Shown: positions 8,615 to 17,632, counted from the stretch's first letter. The stretch is 64,000 nt of DNA from Cupidesulfovibrio sp000226255 (GCF_003402415.2 NZ_AP036014.1:1116001-1180000), one strand, 5' to 3'. The notes: a model not told the origin generated them from the letters alone. Program-made: numbers and translations.

Positions 8615-9598
8615 CTACTGCCCGTTCAGGGCGCGCTCAACGATGCGGCGGTGGGTGCCGTCCGCGCGCATCTCGCGGATGGCCGCGTCGAAGGCGCGCA
8701 ACAGCGCGCGTTGGCCCGCCTGCCTGCGAAAGGCCAGATGCACCGGCATCACCGCCAGCGGGCGGGGGGCCACCGTTACGAGGCGGGTCAGCCCCAGCCG
8801 TTCCTGCAGCCATGCCGCCCCTTCGCGGGAGACGATGGCCCCGTCCAGCCGCCCTCCGGCCACCTTGAGCATGTTCTGGGCCTCGCTGCCCGCTTCTTCA
8901 GCCGTGAACGCGCCCGAGGCGCGGGCTGCGTCCAGCGCGTCGCCGTAGCTCCACCCGCGCACCACGCCCAGGCGCATGCCCCGCAGAGCGGCGAACGTAT
9001 CGCTTGCCGCGCCGGTGGGCGTGGCAAGGGCGGCGGGCACTGTCGCGCTTGCCGGAATCACCAGATGCAGGTGCTCCTCGAACATGGGAGACGAAAAGTC
9101 GTGCCGCAGCAGGCGCTGGCCGGTGACGTACAGGCCGCATACTCCGGCGCGCCCGGCGTCCAGCGCGGCCATGGCCCGGGCCCAGGGGGCCGGTTCCATG
9201 GCCGGGTGCAGGCCCATGCGCCGGAACGCCTCTGCCGCCAGTTCCGGATAGATGCCGCGCGGCTGCTGGCTTTCTGACGAAGGCCGGTAGGCGTAGGGGG
9301 GCTGGTCCTCGTCGAAGAGGATGGTCGGCGGGGCGGAATGGCTGATTGGGCCGGGCTGGCGGGCGTCGTCCGCGCACTGTCCTGCGGGCGCGGCCAGCAG
9401 CAGGCAGGCGGCCAGCCCCAGCATGGCCACGGTGCGGACCAGACGCAGGCCCCGTGGTCCGACCGATCGCCTGGCCGACGACGCGCCAGGCCGATGGGGC
9501 CGATGGGGCCAGCGGGGCCGCAGGGCGAGAAATCCGGTGGAATCTGCCGGGGGGGGCGGGCAATCAGGGAACGGCCACATCCTGCACCATCCCGTCAT
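8615..9598 (-). CDS. Periplasmic solute-binding protein, SBP family 3 (paralogue B)
   Basis: Exported binding protein of the SBP_bac_3 fold. A hydrophobic signal (AMLGLAACLLLAAPAGQCA) is followed by the mature domain with FDEDQPPYAYRPS, GIYPELAAEAFRRMG and the GWSYGDALDAA motif shared with the proteins at 2925 and 13687. The start is uncertain. The longest frame begins at 9598 and overlaps the upstream gene by 35 bases; the signal peptide itself begins near 9439-9424, and no strong ribosome-binding site marks any candidate. It is the last gene of the minus-strand run from cbiD. No transporter permease is nearby and the ligand is unknown. Confidence 0.72.
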   Translation of the reverse strand: MTGWCRMWPFPDCPPPPADSTGFLALRPRWPHRPHRPGASSARRSVGPRGLRLVRTVAMLGLAACLLLAAPAGQCADDARQPGPISHSAPPTILFDEDQPPYAYRPSSESQQPRGIYPELAAEAFRRMGLHPAMEPAPWARAMAALDAGRAGVCGLYVTGQRLLRHDFSSPMFEEHLHLVIPASATVPAALATPTGAASDTFAALRGMRLGVVRGWSYGDALDAARASGAFTAEEAGSEAQNMLKVAGGRLDGAIVSREGAAWLQERLGLTRLVTVAPRPLAVMPVHLAFRRQAGQRALLRAFDAAIREMRADGTHRRIVERALNGQ

Positions 9599-11297
9599 CC
9601 AGACATTCCAGCACGCGCGAATACAGCGCGGCGCGCTGCGGTTCCGCCGGGCTGTCGCGAAAATCCACCAGCACCTTCACCGTTTCGCCGGGCCAGACCA
9701 GCACCGTGTCCTTGATGCCCGTCTCGGCGGCGGAACGGCCGCTTGCGTCCACGGCCAGCGCCGCCACCTGCGGGGGGCTTGCGCGCCGTTCCAGCACGCG
9801 CATCTGGTAGCCCGCCAGGTGCAGGGGGTGGGGGATGGACACCGCGTCGTTGGACAGTTCCCACACTTCCGCCTCGCGCCGGGGCACGCGCTGGGCCGGA
9901 AAATCGTCGGGCAGGTCGGCCCCCGTGTCGTGGCGCAGGGCAAAGGGCTGGCCGTTCAGCAGCCACGAGGGGCGGCCCATGACCTCGCCGCGCGCGACGT
10001 GCAGACGGCGGGGCGGACCCTGCGGCACGGCGGGCGCGGGGGGGGCTTCGCACAGCCGCACGGGCACGGGCAGGTCATAGTCCGCGCGCTGCATCACCCG
10101 CAGCCGCACGAGGCGCGCCGCCTCTCCCTCGCCGGGCGACCCGGCCCCGCCGGACGCGGCCCCGGCCCGGCGCATGGGGTCGAAGGGCAGGTTGACCACG
10201 TAGAGTTCGTCGCCGGGGCTGGCGGCGCGCAGATCCACCAGGATGTCGGCCCGCTCGCCGGGGCCCAGGAACAGGCGTTGCACGGGCAGCGGGCGTTCCA
10301 GCATGCCGCCGTCGACGCCCATGAGCAGGAAGGGCAGCGGCCCGCCGTCCGCGCGGGCCAGCCCCGCGTGCAGGATGCGCGCGTTGCACATGTTGACGAG
10401 GCGCAGGCGGTACATGCGGGTGACCACGTCCAGCCGCGCGCCGGGCACGCCGTTGACCGTGAGCACGTCGCCGATCAGGCCCGAAACCCGGTCGTCCAGG
10501 TTGGGCGCATAGACCGGCACGCCGTCGCGGTCCAGGCGGCGGTCCTGGAACAGCAGGGGGATGTCCGAAGGGCCGGAGCCCTGGTCCTGTCCCCACCTGC
10601 GGTAGGCCCCGGTCCCGGAGGCCCCCAGCGGCTCGATGTCCATGGCCGCGAGGGCGGCGCGCTCTTCCTCGTCGTCCACCAGGCACAGGCCCGTCATGCC
10701 CTGGTGGGTCTGGCGGCCCGCGAACCCGGGCGCGATGGCATGGTACGGGTACACGCCCGCGCGGTTGCGCACGGTGATGCGGTACTCGAATGTCGCGCCG
10801 GGCAGCAGCATCATCACCGGGTGGCCGCCCATGCGCCAGTCGGCGGTCAGGCCGTGCCAGCGCAGCAGCGTGGGGGCGTCCAGCCGGTTCACCAGCCGCA
10901 CCCGCAACGCGGCGCCGCGCTGGATGACCAGGGTGGGGCTCCAGTAGGGGCGGCCCGCGTGGTCTGTTTCCAGACACAGCGGGGGCGCGGCGGGCGTCTC
11001 GTCTGCGGCCTGGCGGGGCGCGGCGGTGGCGGAAAGTTCGATGCGCGCCGCGCCGTCCATGAGGCCCATGAACGAATGGTCGCCGGGCAGGGGCAGGGGG
11101 GTGTCGAACGTGGCGGCGGTGGTCAGCCCGGCAAGCGGGCGCGGCGCGGGGAGCGGAACGGCGATCGGGCGCGGGGCGGAGGCGTCCTGCGCGGCGAGGG
11201 CCGTGGCCCATGGGCCGGGGCGCAGGGCCCAGACCGCCCCGGTGAGCGCGGTCGTCCCGGCCAGTTTCAGGAAACGTCGTCTGCCGATGCGCCGCAT
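9564..11297 (-). CDS. Tat-exported multicopper-oxidase-fold protein with missing copper ligands (SufI/FtsP-like)
   Basis: A 577-aa three-cupredoxin-domain protein. The N-terminal Tat signal is MRRIGRRRFLKLAG, with CAGGAG upstream of the ATG. The fold is clear, but the copper sites are degraded. The first motif is RWHG (residues 146-149) instead of HWHG. The second is YPYH (183-186) instead of a His-x-His. HPLHL (490-494) is kept, but the C-terminal HCHxxxH is replaced by YSRVLEC (559-565), removing the type-1 Cys and three His. Active laccases need these, so it is probably not a multicopper oxidase but a structural or periplasmic stress protein like SufI/FtsP. Annotation pipelines may still call it a multicopper oxidase. 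Confidence 0.82.
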   Translation of the reverse strand: MRRIGRRRFLKLAGTTALTGAVWALRPGPWATALAAQDASAPRPIAVPLPAPRPLAGLTTAATFDTPLPLPGDHSFMGLMDGAARIELSATAAPRQAADETPAAPPLCLETDHAGRPYWSPTLVIQRGAALRVRLVNRLDAPTLLRWHGLTADWRMGGHPVMMLLPGATFEYRITVRNRAGVYPYHAIAPGFAGRQTHQGMTGLCLVDDEEERAALAAMDIEPLGASGTGAYRRWGQDQGSGPSDIPLLFQDRRLDRDGVPVYAPNLDDRVSGLIGDVLTVNGVPGARLDVVTRMYRLRLVNMCNARILHAGLARADGGPLPFLLMGVDGGMLERPLPVQRLFLGPGERADILVDLRAASPGDELYVVNLPFDPMRRAGAASGGAGSPGEGEAARLVRLRVMQRADYDLPVPVRLCEAPPAPAVPQGPPRRLHVARGEVMGRPSWLLNGQPFALRHDTGADLPDDFPAQRVPRREAEVWELSNDAVSIPHPLHLAGYQMRVLERRASPPQVAALAVDASGRSAAETGIKDTVLVWPGETVKVLVDFRDSPAEPQRAALYSRVLECLDDGMVQDVAVP

Positions 11298-11426
11298 GGT
11301 TGCTCCTGCGTTTTCGGTGGGCTGCGTCTCGTGTGCGCCTGCGCCCGCAATAGCCCGAAATAACATGCACAGAATAGCGCGGATGCCCGCGAAAGTGAAG
11401 CGCGTGCGGTATCGCGCTGCGGCGCG

Positions 11427-12638
11427 CTAGCCGGGGGTGCTGGCGCTGCCGCCCGTGGACGGCGGTTCCGCGCCGCGCTGGCGAGCGGCCCGGTTCCCGA
11501 CGGAGGCATTCGACCTCGCGGCGTCTGGCCGCGACAGGTCCGGATGGGCCAGCGCCACCGGGGCCTCCTCGCCGGGCAGCACCAGCGGGGCGGGCTTGTC
11601 CGCCGCAAGCGCGAGGTGGATGGCCTTGCCGGGGCAGCGCAGTTCGCACACGCCGCAGCCCATGCAGGCGGCAGGGGCGATGACCGGGCGGGCGCTGCGG
11701 TGGGTGTCGGCGCGGCGGCTGGGCGCGGCGGCGGCCGTGTCTGGCAACAGAGCGTCCGGCACCGGCGTGTCTGGCCTGGTCTTGTTTGGCGCGGGCGTGC
11801 ACGGTGCGGGCGGTCTGGCCATGCGCACCGCCTCGAAGGGGCAGACGCGCGCGCACAGGCCGCACCCGGTGCAGGCTCCTTCGTCCACACGGGCCACGTA
11901 GCCGGATGAAACCAGCATGGGCGTGCCCTCGCGGTGGGCCTGCATGGCCCCGCAGCAGCAGGTGCAGCAGTTGCAGATGGCGTAGTAGCGGCCCAGCACC
12001 GCCTCCTTGAAGAACGCGTGCGAGACGTGGCCGCGCCGGTTTTCCGCCTCCACCACGGCAATGGCTTCGTCCGGCGTCACGCGGCGGGCCTTGTCCGGGT
12101 GGTGGTCCAGCACGAAGTCCACCACCGGCCCACCGGCCAGGATGCATACGTCCACCGGGGTGCAGTGGTCCTCCTTGGTCAGGCGGCAGGGGCAGTCCAG
12201 CAGTGCCAGGGCGTCGGCGTTGTCGAGGATGATGTCGCGCGCCATGCGGAAGGGCAGCACCGTTTCCGGCACCGTGGTGCACACCGCCCGCGCCACCGCG
12301 ATGAGCCGGGGCGCGGTGCCCGGCGGCATGACCTTGCCGTGGTAGCCCTGGGCGAATTCCGGCCCGAAGGTCTCGATGGGGCCCCATACCCCCAGCAGGC
12401 CGCCCAGCCGGGCCAGCGGCCCCGCCAGCCAGCGGGCCAGCGGGTGCCGCCCGGTGCCCACGCCGATGTAGAAGAACGGCCAGCGCAGGTAGACGTAGCC
12501 GTGCAGGGCCTCGATGAAGCTGCCGTGCGGGCGGTTGAGGGCGGCGCGCCAGAAGGCGCGGGCAGAGGGCCGCAGCGGCGCGAGCAGCAGCCGGAGCAGG
12601 CCGCGGGACAGGGCGCGCAGGATATCCGCGGGGCGCAT
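11427..12638 (-). CDS. Cysteine-rich 4Fe-4S ferredoxin-domain protein
   Basis: A 403-aa soluble protein, function unknown. The C-terminal half has two bacterial ferredoxin motifs, CTGCGLCARVCP (from about residue 256) and CMGCGVCELRCP (about 324), separated by a Pro/Ala-rich linker. Ahead of them are two more cysteine groups: CPCRL...C...C (about 149-165) and the very dense CNCCTCCC (222-229), which could hold a further cluster. The N-terminal 100 residues are Arg/Leu-rich without a clear transmembrane helix. The ATG has a GGGAGG at good spacing. It lies between cbiF and the cupredoxin-fold gene; a redox role linked to either is possible but not shown. Confidence 0.78.
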   Translation of the reverse strand: MRPADILRALSRGLLRLLLAPLRPSARAFWRAALNRPHGSFIEALHGYVYLRWPFFYIGVGTGRHPLARWLAGPLARLGGLLGVWGPIETFGPEFAQGYHGKVMPPGTAPRLIAVARAVCTTVPETVLPFRMARDIILDNADALALLDCPCRLTKEDHCTPVDVCILAGGPVVDFVLDHHPDKARRVTPDEAIAVVEAENRRGHVSHAFFKEAVLGRYYAICNCCTCCCGAMQAHREGTPMLVSSGYVARVDEGACTGCGLCARVCPFEAVRMARPPAPCTPAPNKTRPDTPVPDALLPDTAAAAPSRRADTHRSARPVIAPAACMGCGVCELRCPGKAIHLALAADKPAPLVLPGEEAPVALAHPDLSRPDAARSNASVGNRAARQRGAEPPSTGGSASTPG

Positions 12639-12866
12639 GGGACCTCCCGTTGGCGGGCGGGGGACCGGGCTGGGCAAACAGGGCCTTCAGGACATTGCCG
12701 TCATGATGCCCCCATCCGGAAGGCGATGCAACCTTGCGGCGCATTGTCACGCAAAGGTCGCATGGGGCGCGCCGGGCCTGCCGAGGACAGCAGCGGCCGT
12801 CAGTGGGGATTGGCGGGATATGGCGGGGCGGGGAGATGGCGGGAATTGCCGGGCGCGGCGGCCGGG

Positions 12867-13706
12867 TCAGCCCTCGCCGCCCGTTCCATCCTTGTCCGCC
12901 TGGGGGGCGGCGCGCCAGCCGTGGGCGAAGTCGGCCGCGTACAGGCGCGATGCCGTGTCCCCGGCGGCCTCGCCGGGCAGCACCAGGAACACCGTCTGGC
13001 GCGAAAAGCCTTGCCGACGCACGGTTTCGGCCAGCCCGCCCGCCGTGGTCCAGGCCAGGGCCTGGTCGGGCCAGCCCACCCGATGGGCCGCCAGTACCGG
13101 CGTGTGCGCGGCGATGCCCGCGGCGGCCAGTTCCTCTTCCAGCCGTTCCGGGGCGGCGGCGGAAAGGTACACGGCCATGGAGCAGCCGTGGCGGGCCAGT
13201 TCGCGCAGTTGTTCCGTCTCCGGCACGGGGGTGCGGCCTTCCAGCCGGGTGATCACCAGCGATTGGGTGACCTCCGGCACGGTGAACGACACCCCGGCGG
13301 CGGCAGCGGCGGCGAAGGCCGCCGTCACCCCCGGCACCACCGAGCAGGCGATGCCCTCGGCATGCAGCAGGCGCATCTGTTCGCGCACGGTGCCGTACAG
13401 CGAAGGGTCGCCGGTGTGCACCCGTGCGGCCACGCCGCCGGAAAGGGCCGTTTCGCGCAGCAGGGCGTGGGTTTGCTCCAGCGTGAGCGGGGCGGAATCG
13501 ACCACCCGCGCGTCCGGCCGGGCGCATGCCACCACTTCCGGCGGCACCAGCGAACCCGCGTAGAGCACGAGGTCGGCCGTCCCGATGATGCGCCGGGCCT
13601 TCAGGGTGAGCAGTTCCGGGTCGCCGGGACCGGCCCCCACGAACCATACGTGGCCCCGCGAGGGAACGGGGCCGCTGCCGGTGGCGTCATTGCGGGTAAT
13701 GGGCAT
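12867..13706 (-). CDS. cbiF: Cobalt-precorrin-4 C11-methyltransferase, CbiF/CobM
   Basis: SAM-dependent methyltransferase that adds the C-11 methyl in corrin ring synthesis. It is 279 aa. The signature VWFVGAGPGDPELLTLKA near the N-terminus, the LYAGSLVPPEV and HTGDPSLYGT segments, and VVPGVTAAFAAAAAAG are typical of CbiF/CobM rather than other corrin methyltransferases. The gene overlaps the upstream solute-binding-protein gene by 20 bases and belongs to the cbiD-cbiET run. With CbiD present, the oxygen-independent pathway is implied, so cbiF is the preferred symbol. Confidence 0.9.
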   Translation of the reverse strand: MPITRNDATGSGPVPSRGHVWFVGAGPGDPELLTLKARRIIGTADLVLYAGSLVPPEVVACARPDARVVDSAPLTLEQTHALLRETALSGGVAARVHTGDPSLYGTVREQMRLLHAEGIACSVVPGVTAAFAAAAAAGVSFTVPEVTQSLVITRLEGRTPVPETEQLRELARHGCSMAVYLSAAAPERLEEELAAAGIAAHTPVLAAHRVGWPDQALAWTTAGGLAETVRRQGFSRQTVFLVLPGEAAGDTASRLYAADFAHGWRAAPQADKDGTGGEG

Positions 13707-14646
13707 CGTGTATCCTGAAGGCTTCCGCGATGATGGCGGCGTATTCGCCAGAGGCGCGCATCTGCCCCATCAGCCGGTCGAAATCGCGCGCCAGGGCCAG
13801 GTTGGATTCGCTGGGGGCGAAGGCCATGTACGCGGAAACATAGTCGAAGGGCGGTCCTGCCAGCGTGGGGGCGCTGCCGGGGGCCAGCCGCCGGACCAGT
13901 TGACGCAGCGTGAGCCGGTCGCCGGGCGCCCCGCCCACGCGGCCGTCCAGCAGCGCCTGCACGGCCTCTTCGAGCGAATAGACGTTGGAAATGCGCACCA
14001 TCCCCGGCTGGGCGAACAGGGTATCCAGCGTGGGCCCGTAGCTGTAGCCCAGCACCACGGCAAGGGGCTTGTCGCCGTAAAGGGCGGCGTCGCGCACGGT
14101 GCCGGAGTCCGGCGGGGACGTCTTCGAGGGGGAAGCCTCCGGAGAGGGGGCCGCCGGTGTGCCGGGGGCGTTGCCGGAAACGGGGGAGGGCACCAGCATC
14201 ACCACCTCGTCGTCGTACAGGGGCACGCTGCTGAAATGGAAACGCGTCTCGCGTTTCGGGGTGCGGTACAGCCCCAGGGCCGCGTCCAGCTTGCCCTGCG
14301 CCACCAGTTCGACCCCCCGGTTGAAGGGCAGCATCTGGAATTCCACGCTGCGGCCCAGCCTGTGCAACACCACGCGCGCCACCTCCACGGCTCCGCCCAC
14401 GGCCTGGCCGCCGCAGGTGTAGGACCAGGGCGGCTGGTCGAGGATGAACACCCGGAGCGGCGCGGCTTCCAGGGCGTCATGGGTAGCGATGGGGGTAGGG
14501 TTGGGGGTAGGGGCGGGGGCAGCGGCAGCGGCCCCGGCTGGCCGGACCGTTGCCGGGAAAAGCCCGGCAAGAGTCAGCAGGGCGGCCGACAGGACGGCCA
14601 GCAGCGCGGCGAGGCACGGCGGGATGCGGTGTGGCGCGGGCGTCAT
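13687..14646 (-). CDS. Periplasmic solute-binding protein, SBP family 3, inside the cobalamin operon (paralogue C)
   Basis: A 319-aa exported protein. An N-terminal signal peptide (hydrophobic LAALLAVLSAALLTLAGLF) and a Pro/Ala/Thr-rich spacer precede an SBP_bac_3-type domain with LRVFILDQPPWSYTCGG and GYSYGPTLDTLF. A further Pro/Ser-rich insertion lies in the middle (around VPSPVSGNAPG). The ATG overlaps the cbiET stop by 4 bases (ATGA) and its 3' end overlaps cbiF by 20, so it is translationally coupled to cobalamin genes on both sides. No ABC permease is adjacent. A corrinoid or cobalt role is suggested only by position; the family usually binds amino acids or small acids. Confidence 0.75.
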   Translation of the reverse strand: MTPAPHRIPPCLAALLAVLSAALLTLAGLFPATVRPAGAAAAAPAPTPNPTPIATHDALEAAPLRVFILDQPPWSYTCGGQAVGGAVEVARVVLHRLGRSVEFQMLPFNRGVELVAQGKLDAALGLYRTPKRETRFHFSSVPLYDDEVVMLVPSPVSGNAPGTPAAPSPEASPSKTSPPDSGTVRDAALYGDKPLAVVLGYSYGPTLDTLFAQPGMVRISNVYSLEEAVQALLDGRVGGAPGDRLTLRQLVRRLAPGSAPTLAGPPFDYVSAYMAFAPSESNLALARDFDRLMGQMRASGEYAAIIAEAFRIHDAHYPQ

Positions 14647-16130
14647 CGGGCGTCACCTCCGGGTTTGGCGGCGGCCACGATGAACACGGGGTTCAGGGCC
14701 GCAAGGCGCAGGTCGCCCGCCAGGGGCACGGCTTCGCTGGCCTGGATGCACGAAATTTCGGCGGGCCAGCCGTGCCGGGCCAGCGCGGCGCGCACCCGTT
14801 CCAGCGTGCCCAGCAGCACGCAGTGGACAACCAGCCGCCCGCCGGGGGGCAGGCGGCGGCACACCGCGTCCAGCAGCGGGTCCGCGTGAGGGGTGTGTCC
14901 GTCTCCCCCCAGCCCGCCGCCGATGAACACCCGGTCGGGGTCGGGCAGTTCGTCCAGGCAGCCCGGCAGGTCGGCGTGGACCACGTGCAGGTTGGGCGCG
15001 TGGAAGCGGCGGCGGTTTTCCTCGATCAGGGCGATGCGGGCGGCGTCGCGCTCCACGGCCACCACCAGGCCGTCGTGGGCCAGCGCGGCGGCCTCGACGG
15101 ACACGGCCCCGCTGCCCGCGCCAAGGTCCCACACGGTGTGGGCGGGGGCGATGCGCAGGGCGGCCAGCCCTGCGGCGCGCACCGGCCATTTGGTGATCAG
15201 CCGGGCCTGCACGGCGAAGTCGGCGTCGGCAATGCCCAGCGCGGGCGGCGCGCCCTTTCCGCCAGCGGCGTGGGGGGACGGGGCCGGGGCGGGGCGGGGA
15301 ACCAGCAGCACCGTGCAGTTGCCGCCCAATTCGTCCAGTTCGTCCAACTCGTCCAGCGCCTCAAGTTCGTCCAGTCTGTTTCGTCCGTTCAGGCCGCCAC
15401 GTTGCGCGGGGGCGGCGGCATCCGCCGTGGCGCGGGCGTCGTCCCGGCTTCCCTGCCCGCCGTGCGGCAGGTCGAGCACCACGTGGCGCTCGCTGGCGCT
15501 GCCCATGTCGGCGAAGGCGTGCAGGCGCAGGCCGCGCACCCCGCGCGCGAGCAGGAACCGGGCGATGGCCCCGGGCGTGTTGCGCCCATCGGTCAGCACG
15601 CATACCGGGCAGCCCGACCGCAGGGCGGCGCGCAGGGCCGCCGTGAGCGGCCGGAAATCGTCGCGGCCGTGCAGGGAGACGCAGCGCGCCTCCTGCCACG
15701 GCAGGGCCAGGCGGGCGGCGGCCTCTTGCAGGCTGGACGCGCCGGGCAGCACCCGCAGCGCGTCGGGGCCGAAGTGGCGGGCCAGCCGCGCGCCGATGCC
15801 GAAGAACAGCGGGTCGCCGTCGGCCAGCACGGCCACGCGCAGGCCGCGCGCCCGGCACGCGTCGATGGCCGCCAGCGCGGGGTCCAGCGGGGCACCGATG
15901 ACGATGCGCTCGCCGGGGTGGTCCGCGAAGGCTTCCAGCAGCCGCGCCCCGCCCGCCAGCGCCTGCGCGTCCGCGATGGCGGCGGCGTGGCCGGGCGGCA
16001 GGGGGCTGCCGCGCAGGCCGCAGCCGACAACCGTCAGCGGGGGCGTCATCAAGAAGGCCGGGGAGGCCGGTCGTGCCCCGCCCAATGTTGCATCCGGGGA
16101 AAGTGGGTGTGGGGTCGCCGCGTGCGTCAT
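14643..16130 (-). CDS. cbiET: CbiE-CbiT fusion: cobalt-precorrin-7 C5-methyltransferase / precorrin-8 decarboxylating C15-methyltransferase
   Basis: Fused corrin-ring enzyme, 495 aa (CobL type). The N-terminal CbiE half starts with LTVVGCGLRGSPLPPGHA and has LADGDPLFFGIGARL. The C-terminal CbiT half has the SAM-binding motif VWDLGAGSGAVSVEAA and DRVFIGGGLGG. The two halves are joined by an odd acidic repeat, LDELEALDELDELDEL, encoded around 15340-15375. The ATG at 16130 overlaps the cbiD stop by 4 bases; the 3' end overlaps the next gene by 4. Another in-frame Met about 27 codons downstream is possible. Confidence 0.9.
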   Translation of the reverse strand: MTHAATPHPLSPDATLGGARPASPAFLMTPPLTVVGCGLRGSPLPPGHAAAIADAQALAGGARLLEAFADHPGERIVIGAPLDPALAAIDACRARGLRVAVLADGDPLFFGIGARLARHFGPDALRVLPGASSLQEAAARLALPWQEARCVSLHGRDDFRPLTAALRAALRSGCPVCVLTDGRNTPGAIARFLLARGVRGLRLHAFADMGSASERHVVLDLPHGGQGSRDDARATADAAAPAQRGGLNGRNRLDELEALDELDELDELGGNCTVLLVPRPAPAPSPHAAGGKGAPPALGIADADFAVQARLITKWPVRAAGLAALRIAPAHTVWDLGAGSGAVSVEAAALAHDGLVVAVERDAARIALIEENRRRFHAPNLHVVHADLPGCLDELPDPDRVFIGGGLGGDGHTPHADPLLDAVCRRLPPGGRLVVHCVLLGTLERVRAALARHGWPAEISCIQASEAVPLAGDLRLAALNPVFIVAAAKPGGDAR

Positions 16131-17596
16131 GCCGTCACCAGACATCTGCCGTCCATGTGGAAGAGGTGCACGGTCACCGTGACGGTTTCCGTTCCGCCTG
16201 TCCAGCGGTGGGCCGTCGCGCGGGCCCGTTCGGCCACGTGCCGCAGCACGGCGGGGTGGGCCGGGTCGGCCAGCAGGATTTCCAGGGCCTGTCCGGCGGT
16301 GTTGGCGGCGGCGATGTGCGCGCAGGCGGCCTTGCCCGCGCCCGCGTCCAGGGCCCATTGCGCCAGCAGGGGCAGATCCAGCGGCGCGGTGTGGGCGTGG
16401 GTGTGCGGCAGCCCCTGCGCCAGCTTGACCAGCTTGCCGAAAAAGCATCCCCAGGCCACCCGCGTGAAGCCCCGCTGCGCGGCGGCGGCCAGCGAAAAGG
16501 CGGCGAAGTCCGCCGCCTGCACGAAGGCCAGCTGCGGCAGGGCGGGGTGGGCGCGCATGAGCAGGGTTTCGCTGCGCCGCCCCGTGGACAGGCAGACCTC
16601 TGTCAGTCCGGCGGCCCTGGCCACGTCCAGCCCCTGGGCCACGGCAGCCTGCCATGCATCGTGGCTGTAGGGACGTACCGTGCCCCGCGTGCCGAGGATG
16701 GAAATGCCCCCCACGATGCCCAGGCGCGGGTTGAGGGTGTGGCGGGCGATGCGCTGGCCTTCGGGCACCCGCGCGGTGACGCGCACCGTGCCGCGCCAGC
16801 CCGCCGCCGCGCACTCGTGGTGCATGGCGAAGGCCAGTTGCCTGCGCGGTTCCGGGTTGATGGCCGGTTCGCCCACGGCCACGGGCAGACCGGGCAGGGT
16901 GACCAGACCCACGCCCGCGCCGCCGCGCAGCAGTACGGTGACGCCGTTGGAGGAAGCGGCAATGGGCGGCGGAAAGGGTGCGGCAGCGCCCGTGGCGGCG
17001 CGCGGCGGGGCGTCGCGGGGGAAGGTCAGGAGCAGATCGGGCAGGTTGGACGCACCGGCCGGGGATATGCCTTCTTCCTGCGGTGTTGCGCCGATTTCCG
17101 GCAGGGCCGTGCCTTCGGCCGCGCATTCCACCAGCGCCTCGATGCGCGCGCCATGGGTGGCGTCCGGGTCGTCGCCGCCGTCCTTGACGACCGCGCCCAA
17201 GGCCGCGCCAGCGCCCATGTGCATGGGAGCGACCCGTGTGGCCTCCGCCACGGGCACGTCCAGCCAGCCCGCCGGGGCGGCATGGTCTTCACCGCTGGAG
17301 AAGGGCGGCAGGGGCACGGACACCGTGGCCGCGCGCCCGCCGCGCAGCAGCAGGCGCAGGGCTGCCGTGGCCGCGGCGGCCAGGGCGGACCCGGTGGTGA
17401 ATCCTTCGCGCAGGGTTGCCCCGTTCTGCGGTGGGGCGTCCCCGTCAGGCGAAGCTTCGGCGGCCAGCGAAACGTTGGCGGATGCTGGCGCGCCATCGGC
17501 CGTCGCTGCGGCACCCGTCCATGGGGCTGCGTGGCCCGGGAAATCTCCCCGCGCGGACAGGGCGGAGGATGGTGCGCTGGGGGTGCTATCACTCAT
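16127..17596 (-). CDS. cbiD: Cobalt-precorrin-5B C1-methyltransferase, CbiD
   Basis: Methyltransferase marking the anaerobic (early cobalt insertion) cobalamin pathway. The core begins at LREGFTTGSALAAAA and includes INPEPRRQLA, GIVGGISILGTRGTV, LSTGRRSE and VAWGCFFGKLVKLAQG, all typical CbiD. With 489 aa it is longer than usual (around 370) because of an N-terminal Ala/Ser/Pro-rich extension of about 65 residues and an insertion after SNLPDLLL. The start encoding MSDS at 17596 is chosen because the earlier ATG at 17611 falls in a TAAAAT box beside an inverted repeat. First gene of the minus-strand cobalamin run; no cobalamin riboswitch could be recognised in the short leader. Confidence 0.88.
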   Translation of the reverse strand: MSDSTPSAPSSALSARGDFPGHAAPWTGAAATADGAPASANVSLAAEASPDGDAPPQNGATLREGFTTGSALAAAATAALRLLLRGGRAATVSVPLPPFSSGEDHAAPAGWLDVPVAEATRVAPMHMGAGAALGAVVKDGGDDPDATHGARIEALVECAAEGTALPEIGATPQEEGISPAGASNLPDLLLTFPRDAPPRAATGAAAPFPPPIAASSNGVTVLLRGGAGVGLVTLPGLPVAVGEPAINPEPRRQLAFAMHHECAAAGWRGTVRVTARVPEGQRIARHTLNPRLGIVGGISILGTRGTVRPYSHDAWQAAVAQGLDVARAAGLTEVCLSTGRRSETLLMRAHPALPQLAFVQAADFAAFSLAAAAQRGFTRVAWGCFFGKLVKLAQGLPHTHAHTAPLDLPLLAQWALDAGAGKAACAHIAAANTAGQALEILLADPAHPAVLRHVAERARATAHRWTGGTETVTVTVHLFHMDGRCLVTA

Positions 17597-17617
17597 GCAA
17601 ATACTTTTCATTTTAAA

Positions 17618-17632
17618 CGATTGGAACAATCG
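17618..17632. promoter_or_regulatory. Perfect inverted repeat in the cbiD/mauE divergent promoter
   Basis: CGATTG-GAA-CAATCG, a 6-bp perfect dyad with 3-base centre in an AT-rich patch between the divergent starts of cbiD and the MauE-like gene. It looks like an operator; the regulator is unknown. Confidence 0.45.

Noticed and set aside
10075..13647. Open frame of 1190 codons on the minus strand
   Set aside because: It runs through cbiF, the ferredoxin and the cupredoxin-fold gene in another frame; Arg/Pro/Gly-rich with no motifs, a typical high-GC shadow.
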